In this document: positions 1 through 13,056 of the stretch, piece by piece
Layout of the letters: every line of letters begins with the position of its first letter
Numbering within the stretch: position 1 is the first letter of the stretch
From: Halictus rubicundus
Lineage: Eukaryota > Arthropoda > Insecta > Hymenoptera > Halictidae
Reading direction: 5' to 3'
DNA: 64,000 nt
Assembly: GCF_050948215.1 (NCBI RefSeq)
Contig: NC_135158.1
Coordinates: 10,401,822-10,465,821 of the forward strand
Notes under the pieces: model-generated
Told to the model about the DNA's origin: nothing
What the model saw: the letters and a program-made list of their open reading frames with translations, nothing else
The model's database searches: none
Made by a program: the position numbers and the translations under genes

Positions 1-2741
1 AACAAATTTGGAAATGAGTGTCGGGGTACTTTCTTGACATAAGAATTGAAATAGTAGATTGATCTGACGTAAGCTGAAAGCAAGTATATTCTTACAATAA
101 ATACATTTGTCTATCCTTGCCGGCGTTCTTCGACGTATTAGGTTCTACCGGAGTCGAGAACGTAATAATCGCGGCCCTGTCTGACACTGAACATCAAGGC
201 CAGAGTTTAATTAGAAAAAGGCGATCGTTCATTGTTTCGTCATTATTCCCCATTGTCCCTCCTTGCACGCACGACTTTCAGCCGGTGATAATTAAAGGTG
301 ATATAGGACGCCCGAGCTCCGGACTTTTTTCAATTTGTCATCGGAACGATACGGGCGAAATGGAGCGACGTGTAATACCGCTATCCGAATTACTCGTGTT
401 CGATTTTTCCTCAGGTTTCGGGGCACGTATATGACAGCGGTAGACGGTGCGAGCGTAATTGTCACTTCTGCGGCCAGCAGTTTTTACATCTGACGCGTGA
501 AATCAAATTAAATTAGCGTGGAGCGAGGATGCGGGTGGTCAAAGAACTGTCAAGGCCGGGGCACATAAATCCGTGTACTCTGATGTCGCTACACAATGTT
601 TACCCCAATCAAATGCTCGTCACAAAATCCAGAATTAATATTCACAAAGTTTGCAAAAACACCGATACATCCCATCCACTGCGTATTTGTAGCGTGTGAT
701 TCATTGTGTATATTTCTCTCGTTTCTGAAATGGTTATACGCAGTTAACGGTTAAACTTTACCTGAGGAAACCAGAAATTTGTAACTATTTTTTATGCCAT
801 CCTGTAGATTCTGGCGAGAAAATGCCGAAAATCCAAGTTTCAATCCTAGGAGATCAAATGTCACGCGTGTGCAAAGATGTGCGATTTTCAGCGTTTTCGA
901 CCGGTTAGGGCGCCGCCATGTTGGTGTGTGGTGACGCAAGCACGCCGATAACATAGAGTACCGATTTTAAAGAGGAAATACATTTTATAATAATTATAAA
1001 AATATTTTCGGAAAAGAATTATGCTATACTTACAATGAAATAAAACATCGTCTTGAGACATCAAATAAAAACTTATCATTCCTTGTATAATTAATTCTAA
1101 TAAGGGAAAATTTTATTGAATTTCTCGTTAGAGATTTAACGATAAATTGTTTTCAAAATCTCGTTGTCTCTCTTTGATCATACGATAAAAGATTCGTTAC
1201 TTTTTTCGTATCGTTTCGACGAACTGATAGCTCTCTTTCCAACGTCCTGTGTTTGAAACTTCGTGTTGAAGTTGTGGAGTAATGAAATTAATACCACTGT
1301 TCGCAGAGTCTTTGTTTTTGTTTGGTGTTTACAGACTTTGTGTAGTTTCGCCAAAAATAAAGTCGGCTCCCCCTAGAACGTGGAAAATGGGATGCAGCGT
1401 CAGCTTTTCAGCAAAGCGCTTCGCGAAACTTGACTTTGGAGAGCTTAAAGAGCTCGAACTAACAGTAAATTCCTTCTTAATGTCTTTCACGTAGGCAGTA
1501 CTGCACTTTGTATCTTCTTCGCTTCCCGGAACAAATTATGATTTAACGGACTGACGGTAGCAAAGAATTGTAACAAAGAATCTTATTAATTTACCTGCTT
1601 ATATTGCTTCTCGGATAATTGGTTCACGAAAAAATTAACCGTATCGGAGAATTTGAGAGATTCGAGTTCAAAGTAGTCAAAGAGGTGAAAGCTTCGAAAA
1701 TTAATTTTAAAATATTTACAGTGCAGTAGGTACGAATTCCATGTAAATATTTATAGTTCATATTTCCATTTTAGCGAGAAGCAATTTATAATTATATAGG
1801 TGTTCGTGGGATAACAATAGACAGAGAAAATTGTATTTCACAGACGTATTTCGACAGAGATGTATAAAAATGAGAATTTCCATACCGTTGCACGCTCTAA
1901 TAATTTATAAACCGAGCAAAATGTGTATGGTAAATAAAATCATCTCTCCATATTTGTGGTAACGATTTAATTACACGATAGGAAAGCGAATATCATGCAA
2001 TTAAACCATTCGATTAAATATTTATTTTACTCTATATTTCTGATAAGTATATATCTTATAAAAACATCAGACTAATAATTAATTAATGAGACTTCAAATA
2101 TAATTTTCGTTCGACATCCATTGCCTGGTACATTAAACGCACGAATTGAAAATTGATACTGTGCCGACTATGTTTAAAAACAATCTTTTAGACCGGAACT
2201 TCCATTGTTCTACGATAATCGCAGATCTGCTGTTTGCAATTCTTGGTACGATAAAAGTCGAGCATTATATTTAACCTTCCTGCGCGTACTTAGTTTCTAG
2301 CAACGCCGTTTACGGCTTCCTCGAGATCTCGAGTTGCTCGATGCAGTCCTGCCAGTAAAGAAGTGTCTTAAATGGTGTTACATTTCTCTATCGGCTCGTC
2401 TCGGTATCCTGTCGATCCGTCCTTTTGCCTAACTTCATGCCAAGAATTCCAAGAAGTTCCACTGCCTCGCTGCTTCTTCAAGGATCCTGTCCACCTTCGC
2501 GTCCTCTAAACTTAAACTCCCGTTCAATGGAACTTCTTTGACTGTTGATAAGTTCGGTTCGATTTACAACGTGACATGTATAGGGCTTCCGTAGCTGGTA
2601 GCGTAATCAATTGATAGCATTCTGTGCTGAAATTAGGCAAAAAACGCAGAATAAAATCTCGAGACATCTCAGGAACATCATTGCTTACGCAAACAATACC
2701 TTTGGTCGCATCCACTTTCGTCTAATTCGTATGCCAACGAG
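1..2741. other. Noncoding AT-rich DNA with one dispersed-repeat copy
   Basis: No supported gene. Only short open frames without domains occur. A dispersed repeat related to one at 25.6 kb lies at 749-843. Confidence 0.6.
749..843. repeat. Dispersed repeat F, copy 1
   Basis: Aligns along about 95 bp with 25585-25680: both start GGTTAAACTT and share a GAAAATGC-type core followed by GAAAAT and AAGTTT. Similarity is clear but diverged; ends and class are unknown. Confidence 0.55.
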
Positions 2742-2774
2742 TTAACCCTTTGCACTCGAAGCTATTTTAACCCC
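2742..2774. mobile_element. TTAA element family A, solo left end
   Basis: Thirty-three bases identical to the left end of the full copy at 2833, beginning TTAACCCTTTGCACTCGAAG. The element sequence then stops. It looks like a truncated copy or a duplicated end. Confidence 0.8.
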
Positions 2775-2832
2775 TGATACTAATTTGCGTTTTCTATCTA
2801 CGTATGCGTGTATTTGATGGTTCTAACTTCTA

Positions 2833-3076
2833 TTAACCCTTTGCACTCGAAGCTATTTTAACCCCAAAATGAAACATTTCGTCCGACCTAGAATATTGCC
2901 CTTCCATATATTTTTTTTTCATCTTATATAATATGGTGCAACTTACACGTACAATACCGAAAGTTGTAGTAATTTATTAAATACAAACAAATTTAATAAT
3001 GCAAAAAATATTTTGAATAATGAAACAGCAATTTCTAGTGGTGCCTTACAGGCACCATTCGAGTGCTAAGGGTAAA
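2833..3076. mobile_element. TTAA element family A, copy 1 (piggyBac-like MITE)
   Basis: About 240 bp, with TTAA at the left and a degraded TTAA (TAAA) at the right. Terminal inverted repeats are CCCTTTGCACTCGAAG and, from the right, CCCTTAGCACTCGAAT. A perfect palindrome TGGTGCCTTACAGGCACCA lies at 3039-3057, 15 nt inside the right end. TTAA targets and C-rich termini are typical of piggyBac-superfamily elements; there is no coding capacity. Confidence 0.85.
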
Positions 3077-3145
3077 ATAAAAAAAAAAAAGAAAATATGC
3101 TTTTACCGAAACCATCAAATAATTTTGTTTAGAAACGATTTGTCG

Positions 3146-3370
3146 TTAACACTAGATTTACGGGACCCGTCAAAATGACGGATTCTAATATTTTTAAATT
3201 GCGAATATTGAGATTGTAAAAATGCATCCATGAGCAATTATTTAACAAATTGATTTCTTCGGGTATATATTATTTAAGAAATGGCTACAAACTTTGATCG
3301 ATACATTCACGTTATTTTTATAAAGTAATGTACAATAGTCATTTTTAGTGCTCCGTAAACCTAGTGTTAA
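3146..3370. mobile_element. TTAA element family B (piggyBac-like MITE)
   Basis: 225 bp bounded by TTAA, with termini CACTAGATTTACGGGA and, from the right, CACTAGGTTTACGGAG. The palindrome CCGTCAAAATGACGG lies at 3167-3181, 17 nt inside the left end. It sits 70 bp from the family A copy. Confidence 0.82.
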
Positions 3371-3477
3371 ATATGGAACGTTAAATGAATGCTCGTGTGT
3401 AACGAGACGCGGTGTTCGAGCCTGACTGGCAAAATAAATTACAAGTCGATCTCGATTCATTATAATAGAAATTAGTG

Positions 3478-3692
3478 TTTGCGCATGGCGAAGATTGCTC
3501 GAGCCGTAATGCCGTGATTAAGTGGTGGAAATCGTTCGGGACCGGGCCTGAGGAAGTTGCCGATGAGCATCGCGAAGGAAGAGCGACGACTCCTGAGACC
3601 GTTGCGTTGAGGAGGCCGATGCCCTAATTCAGTCAAATCGGCGGATAAAATTGGATGGAATTGCAGTAGAAGTAGGCATTGCACACGGTACT
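3478..3692 (+). pseudogene. Mariner-type transposase relic (DNA-binding region)
   Basis: Reads GEDCSSRNAVIKWWKSFGTG, then EEVADEHREGRATTPE, then after a one-base frameshift near 3612 EADALIQSNRRIKLDGIAVE and GIAHGT. This is the paired helix-turn-helix region of mariner-family transposases. The catalytic DD34D part is absent and no inverted repeats were found. A short dead fragment. Confidence 0.8.
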
Positions 3693-4466
3693 GCTGTACC
3701 ACTCCCACCGAACGGAAAGAGATACGGCTGTAAAGCGTTTCAGCACGAACGACGACGATGCGAACGGAAACCATATGTGCATTTTTTCGGAAGCTAAATT
3801 CGTAAAACCGGCTCTCGGGGTTGCGCGAGCGGTTGCGGGCCGTTCGTCGGATGGGAAACGGCCGAATGAAAATTTTTCTGTTTGCCGAGAGATATAAGGG
3901 ATTCCTTTTTATTCGCTCGTATTTTCTTTAAGTTACTCGGAACGTTCATCGCGCACGGCTCGATATTCGGTCCCTCTGTTTACTGTTCCTGCGCGAAAAA
4001 GGAAAGCGTCATTGTGCGCGATATTTATCGATGACGAAGTAGAGCGGAAAAACGAAGAGAAAGACGTAGAAAATTTGTTGCTTACCGTCCTTTCGCGATG
4101 CTCCCGAGTCTCGCATCGCTGGGTGAAATGTTACCGCCTCCGCTTCCTACGATCCTCCACCTCTTTGTCTTCCTCTTCATCGTATTTCAGCGTAACTGTC
4201 GTAAAAGCCCGCATCTTGTATCATGCGCACGCAAGAAAGACCCGGTGTCGTACGCTTATTTATGGATGCCGTTCACTATCCCTCGGCACGATTCGCGAAT
4301 TGAACGATTCGCATCGAAATTCAACTATGACGTAAATGCGCGCAGCGATAGAACCCGGTGAACACGCCTTTTCTATTTTTTTTTTAATACTAATCCCGCG
4401 AACGTCGCGGGCAAATCCTTTTCCAAATATTTTTGGAATCGCGAGATTCAGATGGGAGACCAAATG

Positions 4467-4714
4467 TTAACCCTTAGCACTAGAATGGTGACTGTAAGGC
4501 ACCACTAAAAATTGCTGTATCATTATTCAAAATATGTTTTGCATTATTAAATTTATTTGTATTCAATAAATTACTAAACACATCAGTATTGTACGAGTAA
4601 ATTGCATCATTTTCTAATGTATAACATGAAAACAAATATATAGAAGTGAAATATTCTAGGTCGCAAGAAATGTTTCCTTTTGGAGGTAAAATAGCTTCGA
4701 GTGCAAAGGGTTAA
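4467..4714. mobile_element. TTAA element family A, copy 2 (inverted)
   Basis: 248 bp with intact TTAA at both ends, opposite in orientation to copy 1. The left terminus is CCCTTAGCACTAGAATGG and the right terminus, read inward, CCCTTTGCACTCGAAG. The subterminal palindrome has one mismatch. Confidence 0.88.
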
Positions 4715-7700
4715 TAAAACACAAGTTATACATTAAGTTTTATCAATCGGTTATTTAGTCATTTTCTCTATAACTGTCTCCTAACGTTTGATAAGATGCT
4801 GAATATTGCTGAATACTAAGGTTTGCATATTCACGCAAGAGAAACATCCAGGCCGACAGGTTAATTGTAAGGGGAAACTTTGAAAATGAACATTTCGCGT
4901 TTAAACACGTAAATCCGCAAGGTATTGAAGCGTAACGCAAAGTTACACTCATACCTGTAATTGTACGTGTAATTAGTTAAACTCCTGATGGAAATAGCTA
5001 CTTTCAATCTATTAACGTTTTACAGTAACAAAATGATGGCCGTCACGTCTCCTGCAAAGTGCATTACCATTTTTACGCTTTATATCATAAATCCAATAAT
5101 CCAACTTCCACGTTATCGATCCGTGGAAACAAAAATGGAAATGAATCCCGGATCCTGAGGATCCGATTTTAATCGTTTCAGTACGACTAATTGCTTTTTA
5201 CCGATTCGTCGGTAATAATAAGCTTTTAACATCATTAGAAAATACCGCGTTCGGTGTATCCTACTTATAGAACCGTATTAACTGAGCAACCGCTGTCGAG
5301 GATGAGTAAATCATGTCGTCGGACACATCTAGGGGTAAAAATATTTTTAATTATTTCTCCAAATTGAAAGCGACGTAACCGAGACGGGATTTCGGGACAT
5401 TAATTCGCCGATTTGAGCGGTTCTCGCGGAACATTTACCGGTTGACCCCCAAAAAAAAAGAGAAACAAAGAAAAGAGGAACGAAATTAATTTTTTAACAT
5501 GAGCGGTTATTCCGCTAGGCTTTTCAATTACTGCCTCAGAAGGGGGATGCTGAACTGTAAAAGTTTTAAGTACTTTTTCTACGAGGGTACGCGAAAGCTG
5601 CATTCATAAGGCGCAGGAACCCTAAAGTGCAGGAAGGAAGTCGATGGTATGACTAGAAAAGGAAGAACTCCATGGCTTGGCGAAGGGATGGGGTACGGGA
5701 GGTGGGGCGGAGGGAGAAGGGCGGGAGAGTAAAACGCTCTGTGAATTTTCTCGCAATCGAGAAACTTTCATGGACGTCGGCCTGTAATTAATTTAATTGA
5801 CGGAATGGTCAGCGCGTTTAGCAGTGCAATTAAGGAAACATTTCCGGGCGATTCGGGAAAACGAGCCAGATATCAACGTTGGAAGAAACAGTTTGTGCTT
5901 AATACACTGATATTTCCGCCCGATCTAGGCTTTGTACAACAACTGGCGAAAATATTGAAGTAAAAATTAAGAAACTTTCGTCCGTGTTGATACTGTATAA
6001 CAAGTTATTTTTAAGATAAATTTGCAGTTTTTGCTTCAAAAATTTCGTTTCTCAGTCAAGTGAACTTTTAAATATCTTGCAAGTAATAATTTTGAGAGAA
6101 AATAAAAAACTTGGAATGCGCAGAAATAACGTGTTTTAATTTGCGTGAAGCGTATCGCATGCACCTCGATCCGATAAATCGAAGGCGTTTTAAAAATAAG
6201 GATTTTTGCAATAATTTATGGAGTATGCTGCGTTACAGAGCATAATGATCTCGGACCATTGGTGGTATGTTTTGGCAAATCGTGGTTAATAGAATCGCGG
6301 AGAATCGGGTATTGTGTTCGAACCGTGTTACAAGTTCGAAGCACACGTATCCGATGTTCAATACTCTAATGGCATAATTACGTTTTCATCACCGCAGACT
6401 ATTTGTCTTGTCAAACTGCGGCTTAATTAATAACAAATTATAGAATGTTCCAGGTTTCGATAAGCATTTATAGCGCGAGATATAGTGAACGTAATAAAGA
6501 TGCTCATAAAGCCGTCGTCTTGGGACTGTTTATTTTCATTTTCATTTTTCCTACGGAAACAACTATACCGTAATAAATTGCCCTAATATGTACATGCGGG
6601 ATAATGAAAGCACTATTTATAGGTGTAGCTTTCATTGTTCGTAACGTACAACCCTATTACTTGTTTTTAATATTGCTTCGCGAATAAAAGCTGAACGGTG
6701 AGAATAGTTTCACGATTTTTAATAAAAATCGCGTTGCGTCAACAATTTCCTTACGACATTCAAAAGTTGAAGTACAAGGTGCGTGAAATATTATTTTGTA
6801 GGCAGAAACAAGATATGATTTTACAGATAAAATTTGACAATAGTTTTCATTGTAATGGTTAATTGAAAACGTCATAATCATAATAATCCAAATATATTTC
6901 GAAGCATAATTCCAAGTTTCGAATTACATTGTTTGGCAATGCTTACAGTGCGAAATTGTTGGAATTGTTCTTCGTACTCAAGCATGAGTTCTACACCCCA
7001 TGATAACCATTTAATTTTATACTATGCTGCAAAATAAACGTAAAAGATTGTAAACACAAATTGTACTGCTAATTGTAATACTACATTACAGTGTTACTAC
7101 ATTTTTAATTGCTGGCATACATGTTTCAATAATTCCCGAACATTTTATTTTCGAAAATATATTGTTAATTGTTCGGTTTCTCCTACATATACGTAATTTG
7201 TCACTTAAACTGTCTACAAACGTTGTAAATATTAATTCGCACAGAGACGGGAACGTTTTTTTAAAAATTTACCCAATTTTTTTCCATGTTCAGAACTCCA
7301 GAGTTCCTAAGGGCAGTAATTATTCCTATTCAACTTCATTTTTCGTAAATCGTAATTATAAACATTTTTTCACTCAACGAGGAGACCTGTAACGTTGCTT
7401 CCAATCTGTTGTTGTTTTTTTATGGTTTCTTTTCGCTGTAATGAATGGACATCGTACAAAAGTTCGACACCAAGCGGTAGTTACAGGAGAAGAAACCTTT
7501 CTTTCCTACAATTGCAATTCATTATTATGCTGGAACAGAGCAAGAAAAGAAGAAATACATACTACGTTCGTTTATTCTCCAGAGTTTTAAAGATGTTCCA
7601 CCGAAAGATAATTATGCTCTTTTCTCGCAGTATTTTACTTTTACGCTACTTCACTGAAAATTTTAACAAGAACAAATCATTCAAATTGTCTCCACCAGCC

Positions 7701-10700
7701 ACTGCAGTCTTGATGAAATACTGTAACAATGGGAGAGACGAATTAATTCTGGTAAATTGCATTACAGCTTCCATATTGTAACTTTTACAATTATTCCAAG
7801 GACCGTTGGAAATTCTTTCTACATATTTCACTAAACATTTCCATTTGCTTCTTTTTTAGTATATCTGAAACATTCAAGTTCGCTGCATTTTCATTGAAGA
7901 TTTTTATTTGCTCTTCTGTTAATGTTCAGAGGAGTTACAAGTAAATGTTTAAAGAATGGTACTGGCAGTGCTACTAAATATTTTTTTACGCTAATCATAC
8001 AAATTCAGTACAGCAGAGTTTTCATTTAACAATTGACTGTCTCAGCGTAAACTTGTTAACCTATGTAAATAGCATGAGGACACACGGTGCAAATGGTGTT
8101 TCCTGCGATCGGAAAGTTGAAATAGACAAGCATACGGGCCTGTTAGATAGCAGAGGAAAAAACGGTGTAACTGTTAGTCATTGGCCTGTTCCCAGCGAGT
8201 GGCGTGTCAAGCGATTGTCTTTTTCAGTGTATTCATACATCAGTTCCGGAGATAGTGATAAACGAGTTTACGTCATATTTCAGAGGAATAAAGGCGCTGA
8301 GAAGAAGAATAATGTTCGTGGGATTATCACCGGCATACCGACCGAGTATAATAATAAATACCGTTTGTTGGCCAATGGTTGACGCGAACGCAATCGATAC
8401 ATATTCGCGTATTCATTCGGGGACCCGGTGACTGACGCGCCTTGTGATAAATGCGATGACGTTTGTCCGACTATTGCCTGCTATACTACTCGACAGATTT
8501 AATCGTTCCGGCGCAGATGGAATCCTGGTTCCATCAGTCGCGAAGCGGAAAACGGTTTCCCTGAAAAATTCGAACTGTGCTATACTTTGGAAAATGATAA
8601 ATAGTGCTCCATTCGGCTCATCCAATTTTTATAACCCTATTAGCCCGACATTTATCAATTTATGTGCATTCAAAGCACTTAACAGATACAAACGTAATTA
8701 ATTTTAAAAATCTGCTTGCCGGATTTCTGTTTGCACACAGGAAATGTACGCTTTTTTAATGAAAGTTTACTATCCGTTTTAATAAGATGAATGAAGTTCT
8801 CGTTTCATTCTTTTCGCTATAGCAAATCACATCAACACGACTTTTTATTAAGTTTCTATCGTTACTAATTTTTCCTAGATCGTTTAGTGTTAGAAGTATA
8901 AAAATAGATTCTCTTGTCTGTAACATTTTCGACCAACATTAGTGATTAAACTCTTATTTTTCATGTCGGTACACATCAATTTCGTTCTGCAATATTATGA
9001 GAGCTATTATTTTATTGGGGACATTTAATCGAAACGTTCGTATATCTCATATTCAACGAAGGTCTGACGAGAAGAGTTTCGCGAGATGTGAAATTAATTT
9101 TTACATAGACAATTTATTTCCACGTAGAACTTCAAATTGTCAATATTAAAAAGTTCTGCAGCGCTTAATGAAAAGTTTCGCTCAATGAGATGCAATAAAG
9201 CGTTCGATCGATTTATTTTCCTACATGTACACAACATTCTTTCTGTACATTTTATTTCCATCGTTGCGAGTTGCTATATTCAGCACAACGCATGACAGAA
9301 CTGCATCGACATAAAAGAAAAACATGCGATTGGAAAATTTGTTTCTTCCACATCTGGGAATTAATTCTGTGTCCGACTGATTGTTGTGGCGGTTCGGCAG
9401 AGATGCCTGGCACAACCAGAATTATTTAAACTGCGCGATATTTTGCCGTTAAAGGCGTTTACTACTTAGCACGCTGGGTAAATTTGTCTTCAGACGCGTC
9501 CTTACCAGATTACGCGCGAGGCACTGTAAATCTCATTAACTCTCAGAAATTCTCTTAGGTCTTCAACACACGGGCACCCTATGCTGCGACGTGATTAGAG
9601 CAAAAGGGATCGAATCGTCTTTAGATAATGCCCGTGCTCCCAGCCGTACGGCTAAGGGCTTAAATACTGGAATTGGTATTGGAACGAACCCGTCACACTT
9701 TTAAACGACGTTACGCCACGTCCACAAGGCACCACGGTGTTGATGCAAATTCGAGCTGTCGCTCTTCCTTTTGTGTCTGCCGTGCCGGAAATCTTGCATC
9801 TTGATTACTGCACGGGGTTATTAATATCCAAGTTGTCGTAACACTGTTTTCTTTTGCCGCGGATACCGATTCTGGCCGATGAATTTACGGCAATAACAAA
9901 ATTAGCCCCGCCAGGGAAACGGGTTGTGCCATCTCTGTAATTAATGATCGATGAAAATGATAGAGCACGACGTTGAATTATCTGGTACAGCTTAATTTCC
10001 TATTTTAACGAGTTTCAGCAGATAATTGCGTTACTCCGTTTAACGTGTTTACGCGTCAATCTGTAATGTTTTCATTTTTAGGGTGTTTCAAGCAACTATA
10101 AATGCCGAAGAATCACTTCTTCCGTTATAATTTTCTTGCGAAGTGTTCAAAAAGCGTAAAATAAAATTTTACAATTGTAATCCTTCAAGATGCATTCATA
10201 AAATCTTGATTTGGTGCAAACAGTTCGTTCATATAGAGCTCAGCGTTATTTCACAGAACGCGACGATGTTCCGTCGAAGGAAAACAAAAGATTCAGATGA
10301 TGCACGCTATCTGGGAGCGGAGCGAATGCACACGCGGCGCTTCCCGCGCATAAAAATCCGTTAATTTCGAAAGAAGCGACGAAGTCACGTTCGTATCATA
10401 AACCCGGCCGCATACGAATCCTTTTGCGCGAGAATGTCCTGTTTTCCTTTCTCTTCTGTTTTTAATTTAAAATTCCCCTTTCCGCCGGTAGCTCGCGCAT
10501 ATCCCGTTCGGAGCGATACGACAGAAATTCAAACACGGATGACATTTCTCTCCCTCCCCTACCCCCTCCACAGCCCCTCGTTTAAACAGGGGACGGGTCC
10601 CGTGTACGCCCGCGGAATGTATTAATGGCGTCGGTGACGTTTGTGGCCGATATTAAAATTACGTCAACTCCTTCTGGTGATTTATGTCAACCGTCGCGTC

Positions 10701-11111
10701 GCGGAACCGCGAGCGTTTGGGGGGTCATTTGTAGCAACGGACAGTGAACGGACGATAAATCTTACGTGCGTTTATACGTTGTTGCGTTTCTCCTTGCGAC
10801 GCGATGCACATTGCGCCGAGTTTCCGCGAATTTCAGATGGAATTCAGCCGAAGAAACACCGGCCGGGAACTCGTATTTCACTGAAACGTGATCAATGCAC
10901 AAATGAATCCACTTGTAACACGACGCTATTTCATTTCGAGGGATAACTATTTCGGGGAGACGTTCGACGCGTTTACACGTGCAAATACAAAATTATATAA
11001 GCACACTGCAGATTTCGGGAATTTCGAAAAATAAATCGCAGGACCGAAAATGTTCACCGAATATGAAAAATACGTATTTCTTCGACTTCAATTTCTACAA
11101 ACTAATCGCAG
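4715..11111. other. Noncoding stretch with a G-quadruplex-type tract
   Basis: No supported gene. It holds a seven-run G-rich tract at 5685-5725 and GC-richer islets around 9.6-9.9 and 10.3-10.9 kb. A partial dispersed motif GCATAAAAATCCG lies at 10348-10360. Confidence 0.55.
5685..5725 (+). other. Potential G-quadruplex tract
   Basis: Seven runs of three or four G within 41 bases, with loops of one to five bases. Folding is predicted only from the pattern. Confidence 0.6.
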
Positions 11112-11359
11112 TTAACACTTTGCACTCGAAGCTGTTTTAACTCCAAAACGAAACATTTCTTCCAACCTAGAATATTTCCCTTTTATAGATTTTTTTTCAT
11201 GTTATACATACGAAAATGGTGCAATTTACTCGTACGATACTGAAGTGTTTAGTAATTCATTGAATACAAATAAATTGAATAATGTAAAAAATATTTTGAA
11301 TAATGATACAGCAATTTTTAGTGGCGCCTTACAGTCGTCATTCGAGTACTAAGGGTTAA
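11112..11359. mobile_element. TTAA element family A, copy 3
   Basis: 248 bp with intact TTAA at both ends, same orientation as copy 1. The palindrome arms carry two mismatches. Confidence 0.88.
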
Positions 11360-11478
11360 TTCACAAGTTGCAGGTCTTTGTGCGAAATGTAAATTCGAGG
11401 CACAGGAGTCATATAGAAATTAAATATTTTCTTCGGTAGTTTTATTAAGTTGTCATTAGTAAAATTACCGTCACAAAC

Positions 11479-11498
11479 GCATAAAACCCGCAGTCTAA
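11479..11498 (+). repeat. Dispersed 21-nt motif, diverged copy
   Basis: GCATAAAACCCGCAGTCTAA; related to the identical copies at 13036 and 51908. Confidence 0.5.
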
Positions 11499-13035
11499 CG
11501 ACGACTTTTACGCGGTATTATCCCACGCAAGAGATACGTGCACTGATGGACGGCAGATTCGGGAGCCAATTGGGATTTCGGAACAGCCGAACACGTTCCA
11601 AGACGTTCGCTGTATTCCGTTTCCACCGATTATGGCAACAGAAACGCCTTACGTAGCATTTCGGAACGTCCGTGGGTGCATCCTATTCTCATGCTAGATT
11701 CTGCGACGATAAATCGCGCACGCAATCCGTGTCGCTTTGATTGCAAGGTCGGCAAGTAATTGCGGATGTCTGTAAATCATTGAAGGACTCTCGGCGTGCT
11801 ATATCATCCTTATTATGTATCACGGAAGCCGTGGAAACTGATACCATAGAAGGAAGGAGGACAAATTTCTACTTGCCTTACACGTTATTAAATGATCTAC
11901 GCCGTTTAACGAGAAAGATTCGTTTGGCCAATTAAATAGAAAAGCTATACTTTTCTGTTGATTTAATCGTGGGAACCATGAGTAATCGGAATAAACGATG
12001 ACCTGGAAAAATATTTTTATATTTTATGCGAGAAGTGCTTATTATGTGACAATTATATGGCTGTTTTTCTCCAGTTTTGGTCATGCAATGACGAATGACG
12101 TCTGCCACAGATGCCTATTTAGTCTTGACTTCAGGTATATTATCTCTCATTTATTGTTACGCCCTATCGATATTTATGGTTGCATCACCATCCTCACATG
12201 TATGACGGTTCTAGGCGCTAGTATGCGCGCACATCTCACTTTGGTCTCATTGGTGGCAATGAAGAGCGACAATAATGAACGAGCGAAACAGGATAAGACA
12301 GGGTCAAACAGATCCGTGAAACAATTGCAAATTTGATTGTTGTATTCTACAATTATTGTAGGTAAAGATACCTCCCTGAACAACAACGACAGCCGTGTAT
12401 TCATGACAAAGCAGAAGGTGTATACAGAAGAGTCTATATGTTACACATAAGAGACCTCCATTGTTTGTTGATACGTTAATTAGAGATTGTCAGAGGCAGT
12501 TGATGAATGGCAAACTATCGGAAGACGTCAGCGCCCCGTACGTTTGATCCCTCTTGTTTCCGCGTCCATCTCGGCAAACGATTCATTAGGCAAAAAGGCA
12601 ATCTCCCGGAGTTAGCTGACCGCAACATTAATTAGCCAACGAATGTTAATCCGGTACTTCTAAACTAATTTAATTAAAGCCTCCCGCTGCATTCCCCGCC
12701 ACGTGCCTAACTACGTGCTCTCGTCAGTATTGAGTTTTAGTTCTGTTATTCCCCTCAAGGTATCGAGCTTCTCGATGCACGGCCAGTGCAACGAAACAGA
12801 AAACCAAGAAGAGTACTCGTGGTTGAAAACTTGTTCGACGAAATGGCAAACATTGCAGTTTCAAAATTAATAATAATACTGTCATCTATAAACTTCTTTA
12901 TGCGAATTTCCATTTTTCTATGTTGTTTTATGGAAAGTAAAAACGTATTTCAGCAAAAGTAATAACACTTTAAAGTAAAAATGGAAATATTATTAAGTTT
13001 AGTCCGTGCTTCGCAAATTTCCACGAGCCATAAAT

Positions 13036-13056
13036 GCATAAAGATCCGCAGTCTAG
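13036..13056 (+). repeat. Dispersed 21-nt motif, exact copy 1
   Basis: Starts GCATAAAGATCCG and ends CAGTCTAG; identical over 21 nt to 51908-51928. A T follows the final CTAG in both. Confidence 0.65.

Noticed and set aside
7395..7781. 128-codon open frame
   Set aside because: Starts without ATG at its listed edge, AT-rich random composition, no recognisable domain.
11998..12336. 112-codon frame with a hydrophobic start resembling a signal peptide
   Set aside because: The only obvious donor in frame (CAG|GTATAT at 12134/12135) gives phase 2, not the phase 1 needed to join kuz exon a; no domain otherwise.
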